A stretch of DNA of 64,000 nt from positions 4,030,001-4,094,000 of the forward strand of contig JAPYXD010000714.1 of NCBI GenBank assembly GCA_030998225.1, given 5' to 3'. Shown one piece after another: positions 32,600 through 43,826 of the stretch. Position 1 is the first letter of the stretch. Each line of letters opens with the position of its first letter. The DNA is from Diplolepis rosae. Lineage: Eukaryota > Arthropoda > Insecta > Hymenoptera > Diplolepididae. The translations under genes and the position numbers were made by a program. The notes under the pieces are model-generated. The model was not told the origin of the DNA. It saw nothing but the letters and a program-made list of their open reading frames with translations, and searched no databases.

Positions 32600-33171
32600 T
32601 TTATTTTTCACTTAGGTTTTTTGAATTAAATTGATTTTACAAAAATTTAAACAGCAAAAGTCTTGATAAATTTATAACATAAACTCTAAAAAATCTACAC
32701 AAGATTTAGATTTCACATAAATTTCTTAGGTACAATAATAATTTAGAATTCACAATTGTATAATTTATATTTTGAAAATATACAACACAGAAAATAAAAG
32801 AATTTCCTTTTAAATGTTTTTACACAAGATTCTTTTTTATATTAATGAAATTTTTGAATATATATTTTAAAACTTAGTTTCATTAAACTTCATACGTATA
32901 GTTATAATAAAAATGTATACTTAATATTAATTAATAATTATATTATATATTTATCAATAATCATGATTATAATAATTTTAAAAAATATTTTATGAATAAT
33001 TTATAAAAAGAGTTGATTTATTTTTACTTCAGTGAGGCTCAAAAGCTCTAGTCACGACACATTTCTCTCACAAGCTCTGAATAACTCTTGCAGTCACTAT
33101 ATAAGAAAGTTCCAAATTTTATGTCTCAGGATTGTAAGCGAGCGTGTGCGTGATTCGACGAAAGCGTATCT
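32600..33171 (+). repeat. Shared 560-bp module, copy 1
   Basis: Runs parallel with 54880-55441. Shared blocks include CACAGAAAATAAAAGAA, CTTCATACGT, GTTGATTTATTTTTACTT, GCAGTCACTATATAAGAAAG and GATTGTAAGCGAGCGTGTGC, ending GACGAAAGCGTATC. CACTATATAAGAAAG could be a TATA element. After the shared end the two copies diverge. It sits inside one TIR element here and inside a different TIR element at 54482-55950. Confidence 0.7.
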
Positions 33172-33593
33172 CCTTATTTCAAATAAATATTTCTCTCAAT
33201 TTACAATACGCTCATTAAAAACAAGGAATCTATATTGGAATGGAAAACAAATTCACTTGAACCAATGCAAATTTTTTTTTAATTAATCCATTGTTTCTTT
33301 AAACATGCATCACATCATTTTACATCAAAAAATTTACTTCTCTTATCAAATAATTGCTACACAATGTTAATAACATATTTATTCAATCTAATGAATATTT
33401 AATAGTACTAGAAAAACATTTTTTTGCTTTAATTATTCATTTTTTAAAGACAATAAAAATTTTTCTTTGATCTAAATAAATATTTATTCGTCACCATCCA
33501 GCTCAACCATTTATTTGAATCAAAGAAATATTCTTTGATTCAAATATTCTTTTTTCTCAGTGTATGCTTTGAGAAAAGTTTGATGTCTGTAAA

Positions 33594-35157
33594 GTTGGCT
33601 CCACACTATCAACATTTTTCAAATTTTATGAGAGTTCTGACCTCATTTACAATAATTCTAGAGTTCCTGATAGGTTCTAAAAATAGTTCTGGCCTTTTAA
33701 TGCATAAAAAATGCGATTTTCGAAATGCGGAGCTACTTTCACGCATCTCTACACTATCGAAAAAACAAATTTTTTCCTGAGTTCTGGGAAGATTTTGCAT
33801 AGTTCTCGAGTTCCTAACAGTTTTTAGAAATAGTTTCGGTAAATGAAGGAAAATACGGCTACTCAGAGTTTCCACAATTTTTTTGAAAATCTCATTTTTA
33901 ACAGTCCCAAGAGTTCTGTTTAGAGTTCTGTATTCTTCTCAAATAGTTCTACAAATAGCCCAGATACACTTTGTTCTAAAATTAAAATTCAAAAAACTAT
34001 GATACTTCAAAGTTTAAAAAAAAATTTCAAAATCTCATTTTTGAAACGCCATATAGTTTTTTGAATTTTAATTTTAGAACAAAGTGTATCTGGACTTATT
34101 TGTAGAACTATTTCAGAAGAATACAGAACTCTAAACAGAACTCTTGCACTCTAAAAACGGAATATTGACTGTCGAACAATTCCGTTCACTATGAATGAAT
34201 TTTCTACTCAAAATTGGCATAAGAGGAAATCCTCTAACAGTTGAAGTATTTTCGTTTCAAGTGCTATCATTTTATTGCCAAAGTTTTTCCTTTGGTCTGG
34301 AAATAAAATCCTTTGTCATGTGAAGGAAGTATAATTTCGATGTTAAAATAAAACAAATTCTATGATATAACCTATAAGAAATATACACAAGCCAAACTTT
34401 GACAAATCCCAATATTCAATCGATCATTTTCAATAATATAATAACGACCCGTCTTAGATTTCAGCTTAAAGAAATTTTAAGATATAACTTTGCTTACATT
34501 ACAAATTTTCCAATACGTGTAAAATTGAAAGTCCATAATCTATTAAATATATAATGTTGGAAAAGTGTTACAGAATTATTTTTAAACTTTGTTGCATTTT
34601 AAATTTCACAATAAATTCCATAGAAAAATTTTACTAATAATTTTGAATCAAAATATTTTTTTACAAATAAAAAAAATATATTCTTCGTAGTTGGCACCGT
34701 ACTGACAAAATATCTGTGAACAGATTAGCATCAGACGATGTACACTCACTAATGCGCAGGCGCACTTCGTCTCCTAATCTAGAAATGCAATCCTTACATA
34801 ATTAGAGGATTTCTTTTCAGAGTAAAAAAAAGTCGTTCATTGCTAAAAACATTTTCTTTTTGCATCTAACAGATGAGTTTTGTAACAGGAAAAAGATTCT
34901 GTTGGTAGACAAAAGGAATATGCTTAATTTCAATGGATGCATTCTGAAAAGAACGTAATTTCACTATGGATAGACTTTTTTTAGAGTGTGGGACTTTTAA
35001 AGATGAGATTTTAAAAAAAATAGTGGAAACTCTGAGTAGCCATATTTTCCTTCATTTACCGGAACTATTTCTAAAAACTGTCATGAACTCTAGAACTATT
35101 TCAAACGAAGTCAGAACTTTAATAAAATTCCAAAAATGTTGATAGTGTGGAGTCAAC
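33594..35157. mobile_element. TIR/foldback element, 1.56 kb
   Basis: GTTGGCTCCACACTATCAAC at 33594 is mirrored by GTTGATAGTGTGGAGTCAAC ending 35157, with inner inverted blocks (GTTCTGACCTC / GAAGTCAGAAC, TTTCTAAAAACTG / TAGTTTTTAGAAA). A secondary palindrome centres near 34020. A separate MITE (34147-34988) interrupts it. Both long minus/plus frames inside are mirror shadows, not genes. Confidence 0.7.
34147..34988. mobile_element. Nested TIR element with CACTCTAAAAA tips, 842 bp
   Basis: CACTCTAAAAACGGAATATT at 34147 and TTTTTTTAGAGTG ending 34988. TG flanks both sides. The uninterrupted mirror of the surrounding palindrome at 33895-33915 (TCCCAAGAGTTCTG) shows the pre-insertion site. Same tips as the MITE at 51394-51559. 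Confidence 0.7.
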
Positions 35158-36564
35158 CTCACAGACTTAAAAGCTTGACTAACAATTTTTGCGCAAATAA
35201 GTTAATGTAAAGTTCTGCTTATCTTTATGTATGGAATTGCACATCAGAATTTCAATTTCAAACGAAACAAATTTTTTGACATTGGGATTTCTTGGGTATA
35301 CAGTAACGTTTTGAAACGAATAAACTAATTAGAAAAAATTTTTGCGAAGAAAAGAGTAGCATTACGCAAAAGAGTGTACAAATTATAAGTATATGGACGA
35401 ATGAAGTTGATTTTGACAAATTTACCTGAAATTGTTTTTTTTTTAAGTTTTTCTCAAAGCATTTTTTTCTAAGGCGATAGTATTTTCAATTTGTTTTATA
35501 CCAAAGAAATATTTACTAAGGTATTTTATGTTTAGCCTTATATTTAAAAAAGAACTTCGCGTGTCGAATTATACATTGATTTGAATTCAATTCATGCACA
35601 TTTGCAAAAATCATTTATTTGTCCAAATTAACCATTTTTACAATCTTGGAGACGTATCTGCGCAATTTTCTGAAGTTTTTCTAATCAGTTATTCCCAACA
35701 TTTTACTTTATACAAAAGGAATCCTAGAGAAAACAAACTATGTGCTTTCTCAAAAAATAAAATGTTTTTTCGAAGTATTTTATTCTCACGTAATGTCGTT
35801 TAGATTTTCCTTATACCAGATAAATATTTACTGAGGTATTTTATACTTAGCCTCATATGAAAGAAGAGTTTATGCATCAAATGAAATTAAAATTTGGGTA
35901 CATTTCGTGTGCAATAATCAGTGTCCAAGATCGTGAAACTTTTCGACCCCCACCACCGACCCGCGTAGAACCTTACGCAAACAAACACGGCGAGTCGGTG
36001 TGTCTCCTGCCATTCTCTACTATTCTCCACTTCCTCGCTTCGATTTCAGGCTGTCGGCTGTTGAGCCAAAATCCAGAATTATATTTCTCTCAAATTCGTA
36101 AAAAAGAGGCGTGAAGAAGACGGAAAATTCAAAATAACAAAATACACTTTTAAAATAATTACAATTCATTTTTAGATATTTTAAAAAATATTCACTTAAA
36201 ACAAATATTTGAAATATTTCGTAAAATATTTAATTTTAGGATTATTTAAATACGTAAAAAATCATTTCCTAATGAAATTTAAAGTCAATAAATATTAAAA
36301 GTTTCAAAACAAAATACGAATTTCAGTATTTTTTAGCCTCTTGAATTAAATACTTTAATTAGAAAATTTTGTTTGTTATCGTTCAAAATTGTAAGTACAT
36401 AATTTATAACAAGATAGGATTCAACATGAGATACAAGTTTAAAAAATAAAGGGTTTGAATATTTAAACAATACGTGAATTTCATTATATATACGTAACAT
36501 CTTGAACATACAGTTTCACCTATTTCATTCATTATTGAAGCATCTGAATTTTAATAATAACAAA
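35158..36564. other. Repeat-rich intergenic DNA
   Basis: AT-rich with recurrent ACCAAAGAAATATTTACT-type motifs (35500, 35820, 45982). It includes the dispersed repeat at 35910-36135. No gene recognised. Confidence 0.4.
35910..36135 (+). repeat. Dispersed repeat, copy 1
   Basis: Reverse-complement relative of 49035-49255. Shared blocks are CGACCCCCACCACCGACCCG-like, GATTTCAGGCTGTCGGCTGT and ATATTTCTCTCAAATTCGTA. GC-rich relative to context. Frames in both copies give similar short peptides, but the copies differ by indels, so coding is unlikely. Confidence 0.6.
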
Positions 36565-36679
36565 TCATGTCAAAAAATGTGACGCATTTAATACATTTTT
36601 CCAAAGTATTTTACTCTATAGCAATGGTTTGTAGAATTTACTTTACACCAAATTAATCTCAAAGTGCGAATTTGTATGC
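36565..36679. repeat. Left arm of an inverted repeat around the LINE
   Basis: CACCAAATTAATCTCAAAGT and neighbouring text (AAGTATTTTACT, GCATTTAATACATTTTT) are mirrored at 40746-40860. The LINE inserted between the two arms, so this was probably a TIR element before the LINE arrived. Confidence 0.6.
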
Positions 36680-37209
36680 GAATTCAGATTTAATTAATAA
36701 ACTCTGGTTACTTCTTCGCATAAATACTTTCTTAAGTTCACATTAAATTAGATACTGATTATTATTTTAAATTTTAAATCAAATATTTATAATATTTTCA
36801 AGGAAAATAAAATTCGGCTGAAAATATGAAAAGTTATTAACCTAATCGCAAGCTTTCTTATAAACACATGACGAAACCTTTGATGACTTAATATATTTAT
36901 CTTCTTAGATTCTGCTCAGGATTCATCAAATAATTATTTACAAGAGAGAATTCTCACATCATAAATAGCCGATTTTGGGAAGTGTTTCTTTTATTATTAT
37001 TTGAAAATTATTTTTTTTATATAAGTAAAAGGATTCTTCACAAAATTTGGATTTTTCACTCACCGAAAGTGACAATTATACTGACAATTATCTTAAAGAC
37101 AATTACACTGACAATGCCCTGTGCTTGGCATTGGGCAGACCAGCTTTTGAGGGGTCCTGCAGGCTCTTCACCCGCTTTGGTGGGGTGAAGACTGCAGTGA
37201 TCCGGCTAG

Positions 37210-37503
37210 CTAGGTAAATTAAGGATCGGGTGGGTAGCGTGCCGCATTCGCGAGCATGTGGAAGTCGCCCGCTGCTTCAGGTGCCTTGGGTACGGCCACG
37301 GGTCCCGGGACTGCAGCAACCCCGACAGGAAAAACGCCTGTTGGAGATGCGGCGCCACGGGACACTTGGCCAGGAGTTGTAAGACGCCACCAAGGTGCCT
37401 GACATGCGCAGACAGGGGCGACAAAGATGTCGCCCATGTGTCAGGAAGCGGGTCCTGCCCGGTCTTCCGGGAAGAGCTTCGGAGGTTGAGAGGCAGGAAT
37501 TGA
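37210..37503 (+). pseudogene. LINE ORF1 C-terminal fragment with CCHC zinc knuckles
   Basis: Open from after TAG at 37207, without its N-terminus because the copy is 5'-truncated. The conserved region RIGWVACRIREHVEVARC leads into zinc knuckles CFRCLGYGHGSRDC and CWRCGATGHLARSC, then a third partial cysteine cluster (CLTCADRG). R1 ORF1 is a gag-like RNA-binding protein with three such fingers. ORF1 ends at 37503 and overlaps the ORF2 start in the -1 frame, a typical R1 arrangement. Confidence 0.8.
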
Positions 37504-40317
37504 AGTTCCTGCAACTCAACCTCGGAAGGGGGAAGGATGCCCAGGACCTCCTGATGCAGACTGCCAGGGAGAGGGGGGTCGATGTGCTGCTCATTAGTGA
37601 GCAGTACAAGTGGTCCGAAAACTCTGCTTGGTATCAGGATGCATCAAGGAGGGCCGGCATCCTTGTTTGTAACCCTGATTTGGGCGTCGGGGACTTCCTG
37701 AAGACCGACGCGGGGTTCGTTTGGGTGGAGGTGGCGGGTGTGCGTGTATACAGCTGCTACTTCTCCCCCGGCGATCCCTTCGATGTCTTTGAGACCCAGA
37801 TCCTCCTCCTTGAGGAAAGCCTCCGTGAGGCCATCGGGCGATCCCTCATAGGGGGTGACTTCAACAGTAAGTCGCCCGAGTGGGGTGAGGCCCGCCTAGA
37901 TAGGAGGGGAATCTTGGTTGGCGAGATGGTCGCTAGGAACGAACTGATCGTCTTGAATCAGGGCGGGGAATTTAAGTTCAGACGAGGAGCGGGGGGGTCA
38001 ATAATTGATCTCACAATTGCCGCACCTCGCCTCGCTTCAAGGATAAGCGACTGGTCGGTCCTCGAGGTAATAACCTTGAGTGACCACCGGTGCATCGAAT
38101 TTACACTAGAACAACGGTGTCAGGCGGTGGATAAGGGTAGGGGCGGCAAAGGAAGGAGCCCCTCCTGGAACACGAGACGACTCAGCAGGGAAAGATATCG
38201 CGAATACCTCGAAGAACCCAGGCTCATCGATGAGCTTGGTTGGGTCTGCCCTGCTGGGTCGTTTGAAGCTGCTGTGCGCTCGGTGAGGCAGAAGATGGTC
38301 GCGGCTTGCGACTACTCGATGCCTCGCCGTGAGCGCAGGCAAGCCAAGGGTTCGATGTCGTCGAGAATGCCTCGCAGCGCGGCGAAAATTCACCCGTTCA
38401 AAGGGGGATGCTACGCTGCACGAGGCATGGAAAGGGGCAAAAACAGCTTTGAGGAGAGGCATCAAGAAAAGCCGACTTCAATGCTGGAAAGACTTGATCG
38501 GTGAGGTCGAGAAGGACCCATGGGGTCTCGCCTTCAAAATAGTCTTAAGGCAAATACAGCGCCAGGTATCGACGGGGTGCCGAACGAGATCCTCAAAGAG
38601 GTGATCGGGGCATACCCGGAGATCCTCCTAGAAGCCTTTAACTCCTGTCTTCGGGAGGGGAGGTTCTTCGCAGATTGGAAGAAGCAGAGGTTGGTCCTGC
38701 TGAGGAAGGGCAAAAAACCTCTAGGGGTTGCCTCGTCGTATAGACCAATATGCTTATTGGATACGATGGGGAAGCTTCTGGAGGAGTTGATTCTACAACG
38801 GCTTCAGGCTCTCTTGGTCGGGGAGAACGGGCTCTCGGAAAACCAGTTCGGATTCAGGAAAGGCAGGTCCACTGTGGACGCCATCCAAGCTGTGGTTAAC
38901 ATCGCCACAAATGCAAGAAAAGGAACTGGTAAGCGTAAGGGATTCTGTGCGTTGATTAGCATTGACATACGCGATGCGTTCAATACCGCAAGATGGGACA
39001 TCTGAATCGAGGCGATGATGCGGAAAAAGGTTCCAGACTACCTGTTGCGAATGATAGACGACTATCTGAGCAGCAGGTGGGTGATATACGAGGGCGACAA
39101 ATGGTCTCTTCAAGAAGAGATGACATGTGGCGCTCCTCAAGGGTCGCGGGTGGGTCCACTCGTTTGGAACGTCATTTACGATGACTTTCTGCGCATGGAC
39201 CTGCCTGCTGGAACGAGCATCGTCGGCTTCGCGGATGACGCACTTGTCGTGTGCACCGCTGACGACGTCGGAATCCTAGAGCTGAGGATCAATGAAAGTC
39301 TGTGGCGAGCAAAGCGCTGGTTGGATGGCAGAGGTCTTAAAATGGCCCCTGAGAAAACCGAGGCTTTGCTCGTTACGGACAGGAGATCCTTCCAATACCC
39401 GAGGATCGTTCTCGGAGAGCATGAAGTCGAGTGGAAAACAAGCATTAAGTACCTGGGGGTGCAGCTGGATCGTAGGCTTAGCTTTGGCGAACACCTAAAG
39501 ATCGCAGCTGCCAAAGCCATCCAATGTGGAGCGAACTTGGCCCGGCTTATGCCAAACATTGGTGGACCCAGGGAAGCGAAAAGAAGATTGGTGGCGAGCG
39601 TGGTCCATTCGAAGCTGCTTTATGCAGCTCCGGTCTGGGCCAATGCCTTGCAAAACCATGCTATCCAGAAGAAGCTGTTCTCGGTGCAGAGACTTGTCGC
39701 GCTGAGAATAGTTTCGGCATATAGAACTATCTCGACGAGCGCTGTGCTGGCCCTGGCGAGCGTCCCGCCAATAGATTTATTGGCGGAGGAAAGGAAAGAG
39801 ACCTTTCAGCTTCGCAAGGAGCTTACCTGCGCCGACCTGCAGGAAATCGCCCGCGCGAAGGAGGCCATCCGCAAGGATGGAAGGCGCAGACTCGTCGAAA
39901 AATGGCAGACGAGATGGCATGGTGAGCAGACAGGGAGATGGACCTACCGCCTGATCCCTGAGCTCGCCACCTGGCTGAACAGAAAGCACGGGGAAGTCGG
40001 CTTTTACTTGGCGCAAGCGCTCTCGGGCCATGGCTGTTTTAACGCGTACCTGAGGCGCTTTAAGAAGAGAGACGTGTTGCTACTGCGATTTCCCGGTGGA
40101 TAACGCAGAGCACGCACTCTTCGTTTGCGCAAAATGGGGTGTGGCTAGGGAGGTCCTCGGTCAGGCGGTGGGTTCCGAACTTACTCCTGACACGATGGTC
40201 CCTCTCATGCTCCAGTCTGAACGGTTCTGGTCGCTCATCGAGTCATTCGTCACACTTGTGATGAAGACGAGAGAACTTGATGGGCGTCGACGGCGAAACA
40301 ACGGGGAGGGCCAGTAG
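37404..40317 (+). pseudogene. LINE ORF2: endonuclease, reverse transcriptase, zinc finger (broken)
   Basis: ATG 37404 is the likely start, overlapping ORF1. AP endonuclease motifs are LQLNLGRGKDAQ, LLISEQYKW, SLIGGDFNSKSPEWG and LSDHRCIEF. RT motifs are APGIDGVPNEIL, SYRPICLLDTMGKLLE, FGFRKGRSTVDAI, ISIDIRDAFNTARW, GAPQGSRVGPLVWN and GFADDALVV. The C-terminal finger is CCYCDFPVDNAEHALFVC (about 40076-40130). Breaks: a frame change near 38330; an apparent deletion near 38550, where the region before the RT core is missing and the frame changes again; a TGA at 39003 within the RT; and a frame change near 40075. It cannot make a full protein. Confidence 0.85.
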
Positions 40318-40668
40318 AAATCGCATCGGAGCCTGCACCCGCGGTCCTGCGTCTCGGGTAGACTTGACTGTCCGCGTCGTTCGGGGGAAGAATCTGTTTG
40401 TTTCTCCCCTGGGTGGCGCGGCTAGTCGGTTATCCTAGTGGGCGTGTGGCCGCGGATGGAAGTTCCGAGCGAACGGATGACGGAAGAGTCGTGCTCGACT
40501 TTAATGGAACCAACCACCCGTGAAGTTTAAAGCCGAAAGGCGGTTCTGCGGGTGGTGTATTGGTTCGAGAGAGGGGTTTTTTTGGTTTTAACAGGTATGC
40601 CTAGACCCGTCCTAGGAGAGTCCTGTACAACGTCTATAAAAGATTTTGCCATTTTTCCTCCTCACCAA

Positions 40669-40689
40669 AAAAAAAAAAAAAAAAAAAAA
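40669..40689 (+). other. LINE poly(A) tail
   Basis: About 21 uninterrupted A residues directly before the right target duplication, marking the 3' end of a target-primed reverse transcription product. Confidence 0.9.
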
Positions 40690-40745
40690 ATTACACTGAC
40701 AATTATATTATTTGTATAGTGTTCAATTTTTGTTTAATGGTTATA

Positions 40746-40860
40746 CATATTCGCACTTTGAGATTAATTTGGTGTGAAAGAAATTCGACAAACCATTATA
40801 CTATAAAGTAAAATACTTTGGAAAAAATGTATAAAATGCGTTACTTTTTTACATGACAAT
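40746..40860. repeat. Right arm of an inverted repeat around the LINE
   Basis: TTCGCACTTTGAGATTAATT and following text mirror 36565-36679. AT-rich, non-coding DNA continues to 41554. Confidence 0.6.
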
Positions 40861-41554
40861 TTAAGTATATAAGTATAAGTATAGAATTTGATTATTTAAA
40901 AAATACATGAAGTATATCTAAATTAACGATTAAAAAGAAAAATTAACAAATATAATATTAATAAGATACTTCAACAATAGCTGAAATTACAAGTGAATCT
41001 GTAGTTTGTTATGCAAATTTAGATATAAGTTTTGTTTCTTACATACTGGAAACTTTTGTCGACATTTATATCTATATGTCGTATCCCACATTTGGAAAAT
41101 TTTTCAGGAAACGATAAAAACGTCTTACTAGCACAAATAAATAAATTTAAACAAATTTTTATTTTATACGTTCATAAAAATGCATAAATAATAATAATTA
41201 AAGCAAAAAAAAAATATTTAAATAAATTTTATGATATTTATGTGGGTTACGCAAGAAGAAAAAATTAAAATGTATTTTAGAAATAAAATTGATTTAATCG
41301 TTTTATAATTAAATATTGTTCCATCCTATACATAACATTTTTCTCTCTTATTTTGTATTGTTTAATTCATAATTATTATAATATAACATTATTGATACAT
41401 TTTATTTTGACTATCTTTAATATTGCTTAAAACATTTTTTTTTTCATTTTAAGTACTCTTAATTTTTTTTTTTTTACTTCAGGTACATTTTCCTGCTGAG
41501 ATTGTTGAAAATTTCTTGTCCTCTTTCGTCTGGTATTATCACAATTTTTTTTAT
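40861..41554. other. AT-rich intergenic, no gene
   Basis: Only low-complexity AT-rich text. ATATGTCGTATCCCACATTT at 41075 is a reverse-complement relative of three copies at 48525-48715. Confidence 0.4.
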
Positions 41555-41567
41555 AATTAATATCATT
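41555..41567. other. Left target duplication of PLE
   Basis: AATTAATATCATT recurs at 46863-46875, immediately after the PLE 3' end. Confidence 0.75.
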
Positions 41568-43681
41568 CATATTCTGAGTCCTTGTACGTAAGGTAATGGT
41601 ATGTACTTTGAAAGTTGACCTGCTGTGCTGGAGTGTGTGTCTGTGATTGTGTCGCTCTTGGGTAGTTTTCGTGTGTGTGCTTTTGTAACAGAGGCTTTTT
41701 TCGATAGGTAATTTAATCTTTTTTTGATCGTTGAATTGATGATTTTTCGTGGGTAATTATTTTTAATCAAAGTCATTTTTATTTTTTGAATGTTTTTTGT
41801 GTGAAAGCTTTTGTGTGCTAGAGTAATGCCTCTGTCGACTAAATTGTTAATTATGTTGATTTTGTATTTGAGCGGGTGATGTGAATGAAAGTTAAGAAGG
41901 CGGCCGGACCATGTTGGTTTCTGGTACCAGTTGGTTTTTATGTTTTCTCCGTCTCTAATAACGAGAACATCAAGAAAACAGATTTTGTTTTCCGATTCTT
42001 CTTCTATTGTAAATTGTATTTTATGGTTATGGCTGTTGAATGTATTTTTTATTGTGTCGATTTCGTTGACTGGTACCGCTGTTAATATGTCGTCCACATA
42101 TCTGAAATAAAATGGTAGTTGAAATGGAAGAGAATCTATGCATTTTTTCTCGAGGTCGTCCATGACGATATCGGCAGCAATAGGAGAAAATGGGGAACCC
42201 ATGGGAAAACCAGATTTTTGTTTGAAGAAGATGCCTTGGAAATTGAAGGCTGAGTTTGTGGAACATGTTCTGATACCTTTTTCAAATTGGTACCAGGGCA
42301 TTTTAACGTGAGGTTGAATTAAGGACCACCTGGCCTTGATACCTTTCATAGCAAGACCAATTTGAACGTTGGTGAAGAGTGAAACTGCATCCAATGAAAT
42401 GATTTTGTAACCAGATGGAATTTTGGTGTTTTTGACTTTTTCAATGAAGTCAAAGCTGTTTTTAATTCGTGACATAGGAGGAGTTATGTTCTTTGAAATA
42501 ATGTTATTGTAAAAAGATGCTAGATTATAGGTAGGGCTGCCACAGAAAGAGACGATGGGTCTGAGTGGGTTGTTAGGCTTGTGAATTTTAGGTAAGCCAT
42601 AAAATCTTGCTGGTAGGGGGTTGCTCGACTTCAATAAATTGGACATGCTTTCAGTGATATAATTTCTATTCTTCCACAGCTTTACAAGATCGTTGACTTT
42701 TTTGTGGGTTGTGTTCGTTGGGTCTCTTTTAAGGGGTTCGTATGTATTTTTATCTGATAACATGAGCTGGACGTCATCAATATATTTGTTTTTTTCTATA
42801 GCTACGGCTGTGTTACTTTTATCCGCCTTTGTGATCAATATGTTTGGATTATTTTTCAGGAAAGTGTTTGTTAATTCTGAATTTTGAATAATTTGTTTTT
42901 GGAAGTCATTTATAGGGTTTCTTATTTGATGTGAATAGGTGTTGATGCAGTTAACAAGTTTCAGTCTTGCTTCATTTCTGTCTCCCTCATTAATTTTGTG
43001 GATATTGGATTCAAAATCGGCGATTATGTGTTTTGTGGGAATTGTTTTATGGCGAAAGGGGATACCAAAATTTTTACCCAGGCTAAGAGTATTTGCCACT
43101 GCAGGCGGAAACTGCGCGTCAGTCAAATTAGTGAACCAGGATTCGACGAGATCGTAGCAAAAGGCGTTGTCATTTGCCAAAAAATTGTTTTTTTCTTTGA
43201 TAAGATTTACAAACTTGGATTTACAAATGTTTTTTTGTGCCGAGAAAATTTTTTGTGCTTTATTGGACTCGTATAGAAAGAACTGTTTGTAAATATGTGT
43301 TGGTAACTTTTGCTTAATTTTTTGTTGATTAAATTGAAAATCTTTTTCTAATCTATGAATTGTGATACAGATATCTCTGATCTCTAAGTTAAGTACGGTG
43401 AATTTGAATTTATTTATCGCAGATGAATGAGTACGTGTGATATTATTGTTGTCAAACGAGACCAAGTTGCGAGCGTGAAGTTGAAGGTGTTTAGGTAGTA
43501 CTTTTTCTCTTCTACATCGAAGTAAGAGAATCCTTTGGTTGTATTTTACTCTTAGCTGTACGTTGATGTGTGAAAATTTCTTTAAAAAGGAGAGGGTGTG
43601 ATAACCATAGTTGGTTTTTATCCTCGCGAAGAAGTCATTTCCTCTTCTATTGCTTTGATTGCCCATAGTTATAATATTCAT
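41567..43681 (-). CDS. Penelope-like reverse transcriptase (separated from its endonuclease)
   Basis: A 704-codon frame with no stops, from ATG 43681 to TGA 41567. Penelope RT motifs in order: FYGLPKIHKPNNPLRPIVSF (360-379), motif A SLDAVSLFTNV with Asp 431, GFPMGSPFSPIAADIVMDDL (491-510), catalytic YVDD (528-531), then KICFLDVLVIRDG and TNWYQKPTWSGRLLNFHSHH. PLE reverse transcriptases are related to telomerase and prime on nicked target DNA. The frame reads YVQGL and then ends in seven unrelated bases and the target duplication, because the remaining endonuclease part was left in opposite orientation at 44837-45352. The intact frame argues for recent activity of the source element. A second in-frame Met (residue 6) is an alternative start. 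Confidence 0.9.
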   Translation of the reverse strand: MNIITMGNQSNRRGNDFFARIKTNYGYHTLSFLKKFSHINVQLRVKYNQRILLLRCRREKVLPKHLQLHARNLVSFDNNNITRTHSSAINKFKFTVLNLEIRDICITIHRLEKDFQFNQQKIKQKLPTHIYKQFFLYESNKAQKIFSAQKNICKSKFVNLIKEKNNFLANDNAFCYDLVESWFTNLTDAQFPPAVANTLSLGKNFGIPFRHKTIPTKHIIADFESNIHKINEGDRNEARLKLVNCINTYSHQIRNPINDFQKQIIQNSELTNTFLKNNPNILITKADKSNTAVAIEKNKYIDDVQLMLSDKNTYEPLKRDPTNTTHKKVNDLVKLWKNRNYITESMSNLLKSSNPLPARFYGLPKIHKPNNPLRPIVSFCGSPTYNLASFYNNIISKNITPPMSRIKNSFDFIEKVKNTKIPSGYKIISLDAVSLFTNVQIGLAMKGIKARWSLIQPHVKMPWYQFEKGIRTCSTNSAFNFQGIFFKQKSGFPMGSPFSPIAADIVMDDLEKKCIDSLPFQLPFYFRYVDDILTAVPVNEIDTIKNTFNSHNHKIQFTIEEESENKICFLDVLVIRDGENIKTNWYQKPTWSGRLLNFHSHHPLKYKINIINNLVDRGITLAHKSFHTKNIQKIKMTLIKNNYPRKIINSTIKKRLNYLSKKASVTKAHTRKLPKSDTITDTHSSTAGQLSKYIPLPYVQGLRI

Positions 43682-43780
43682 ATTCTGGACTTACATTGAC
43701 CCTTAATTAATAATTGAAGATATATGTTGATGTTGGTAATTGGCTTTAGGGACCAAGGTTGATAAAAACTCAGAGTTTTA

Positions 43781-43826
43781 CATAATCAGACGTTTCGGCT
43801 CTAATCGGAGCCCTCATCAGTGATTT
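43781..43826 (-). ncRNA. Hammerhead ribozyme motif in PLE 5' repeat
   Basis: On the minus strand: AATCA, CTGATGA, helix II GGCTC/GAGCC with loop CGATTA, then GAAACGTC and TGATT. Helix I pairs AATCA with TGATT. ACGT forms the very short palindromic helix III typical of PLE ribozymes (likely active as dimers), and cleavage is expected after GTC. One G between CTGATGA and helix II is unpaired. Hammerheads in PLE terminal repeats are established; activity here is untested. Confidence 0.8.

Larger units (their letters stand above)
20198..33562. mobile_element. TIR element (CACTGAGAAAAAAGA tips) split by a gypsy retrotransposon
   Basis: CACTGAGAAAAAAGA at 20198 is mirrored by TCTTTTTTCTCAGTG ending 33562, with TA on both outer sides. 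Without the gypsy insertion (20649-31645 plus its 4-bp duplication) the element would be about 2.4 kb. Its interior is AT-rich with AAAGAAATATTT(A/C)TTT motifs and contains the module (32600-33171) that recurs at 54880-55441. No transposase frame. Confidence 0.6.
37116..40689 (+). mobile_element. R1-clade non-LTR retrotransposon, 5'-truncated and mutated
   Basis: Contains the C-terminal zinc knuckles of ORF1, then ORF2 with an AP-type endonuclease, reverse transcriptase and C-terminal CCHC finger, then a GC-rich 3' UTR and a ~21-nt poly(A) tract (40669-40689). The flanking target duplication ATTACACTGACAAT (37102-37115 and 40690-40703) defines the insertion. Domain order and motifs fit the R1 clade of the I/R1 group. 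The element is clearly GC-richer than all surrounding DNA. Confidence 0.9.

Noticed and set aside
38106..39559. Minus-strand frames across the LINE
   Set aside because: Shadows of the GC-rich LINE ORF2, which has clear endonuclease and RT motifs on the plus strand.
41885..43276. Plus-strand frames across the PLE
   Set aside because: Shadows of the intact minus-strand reverse transcriptase.
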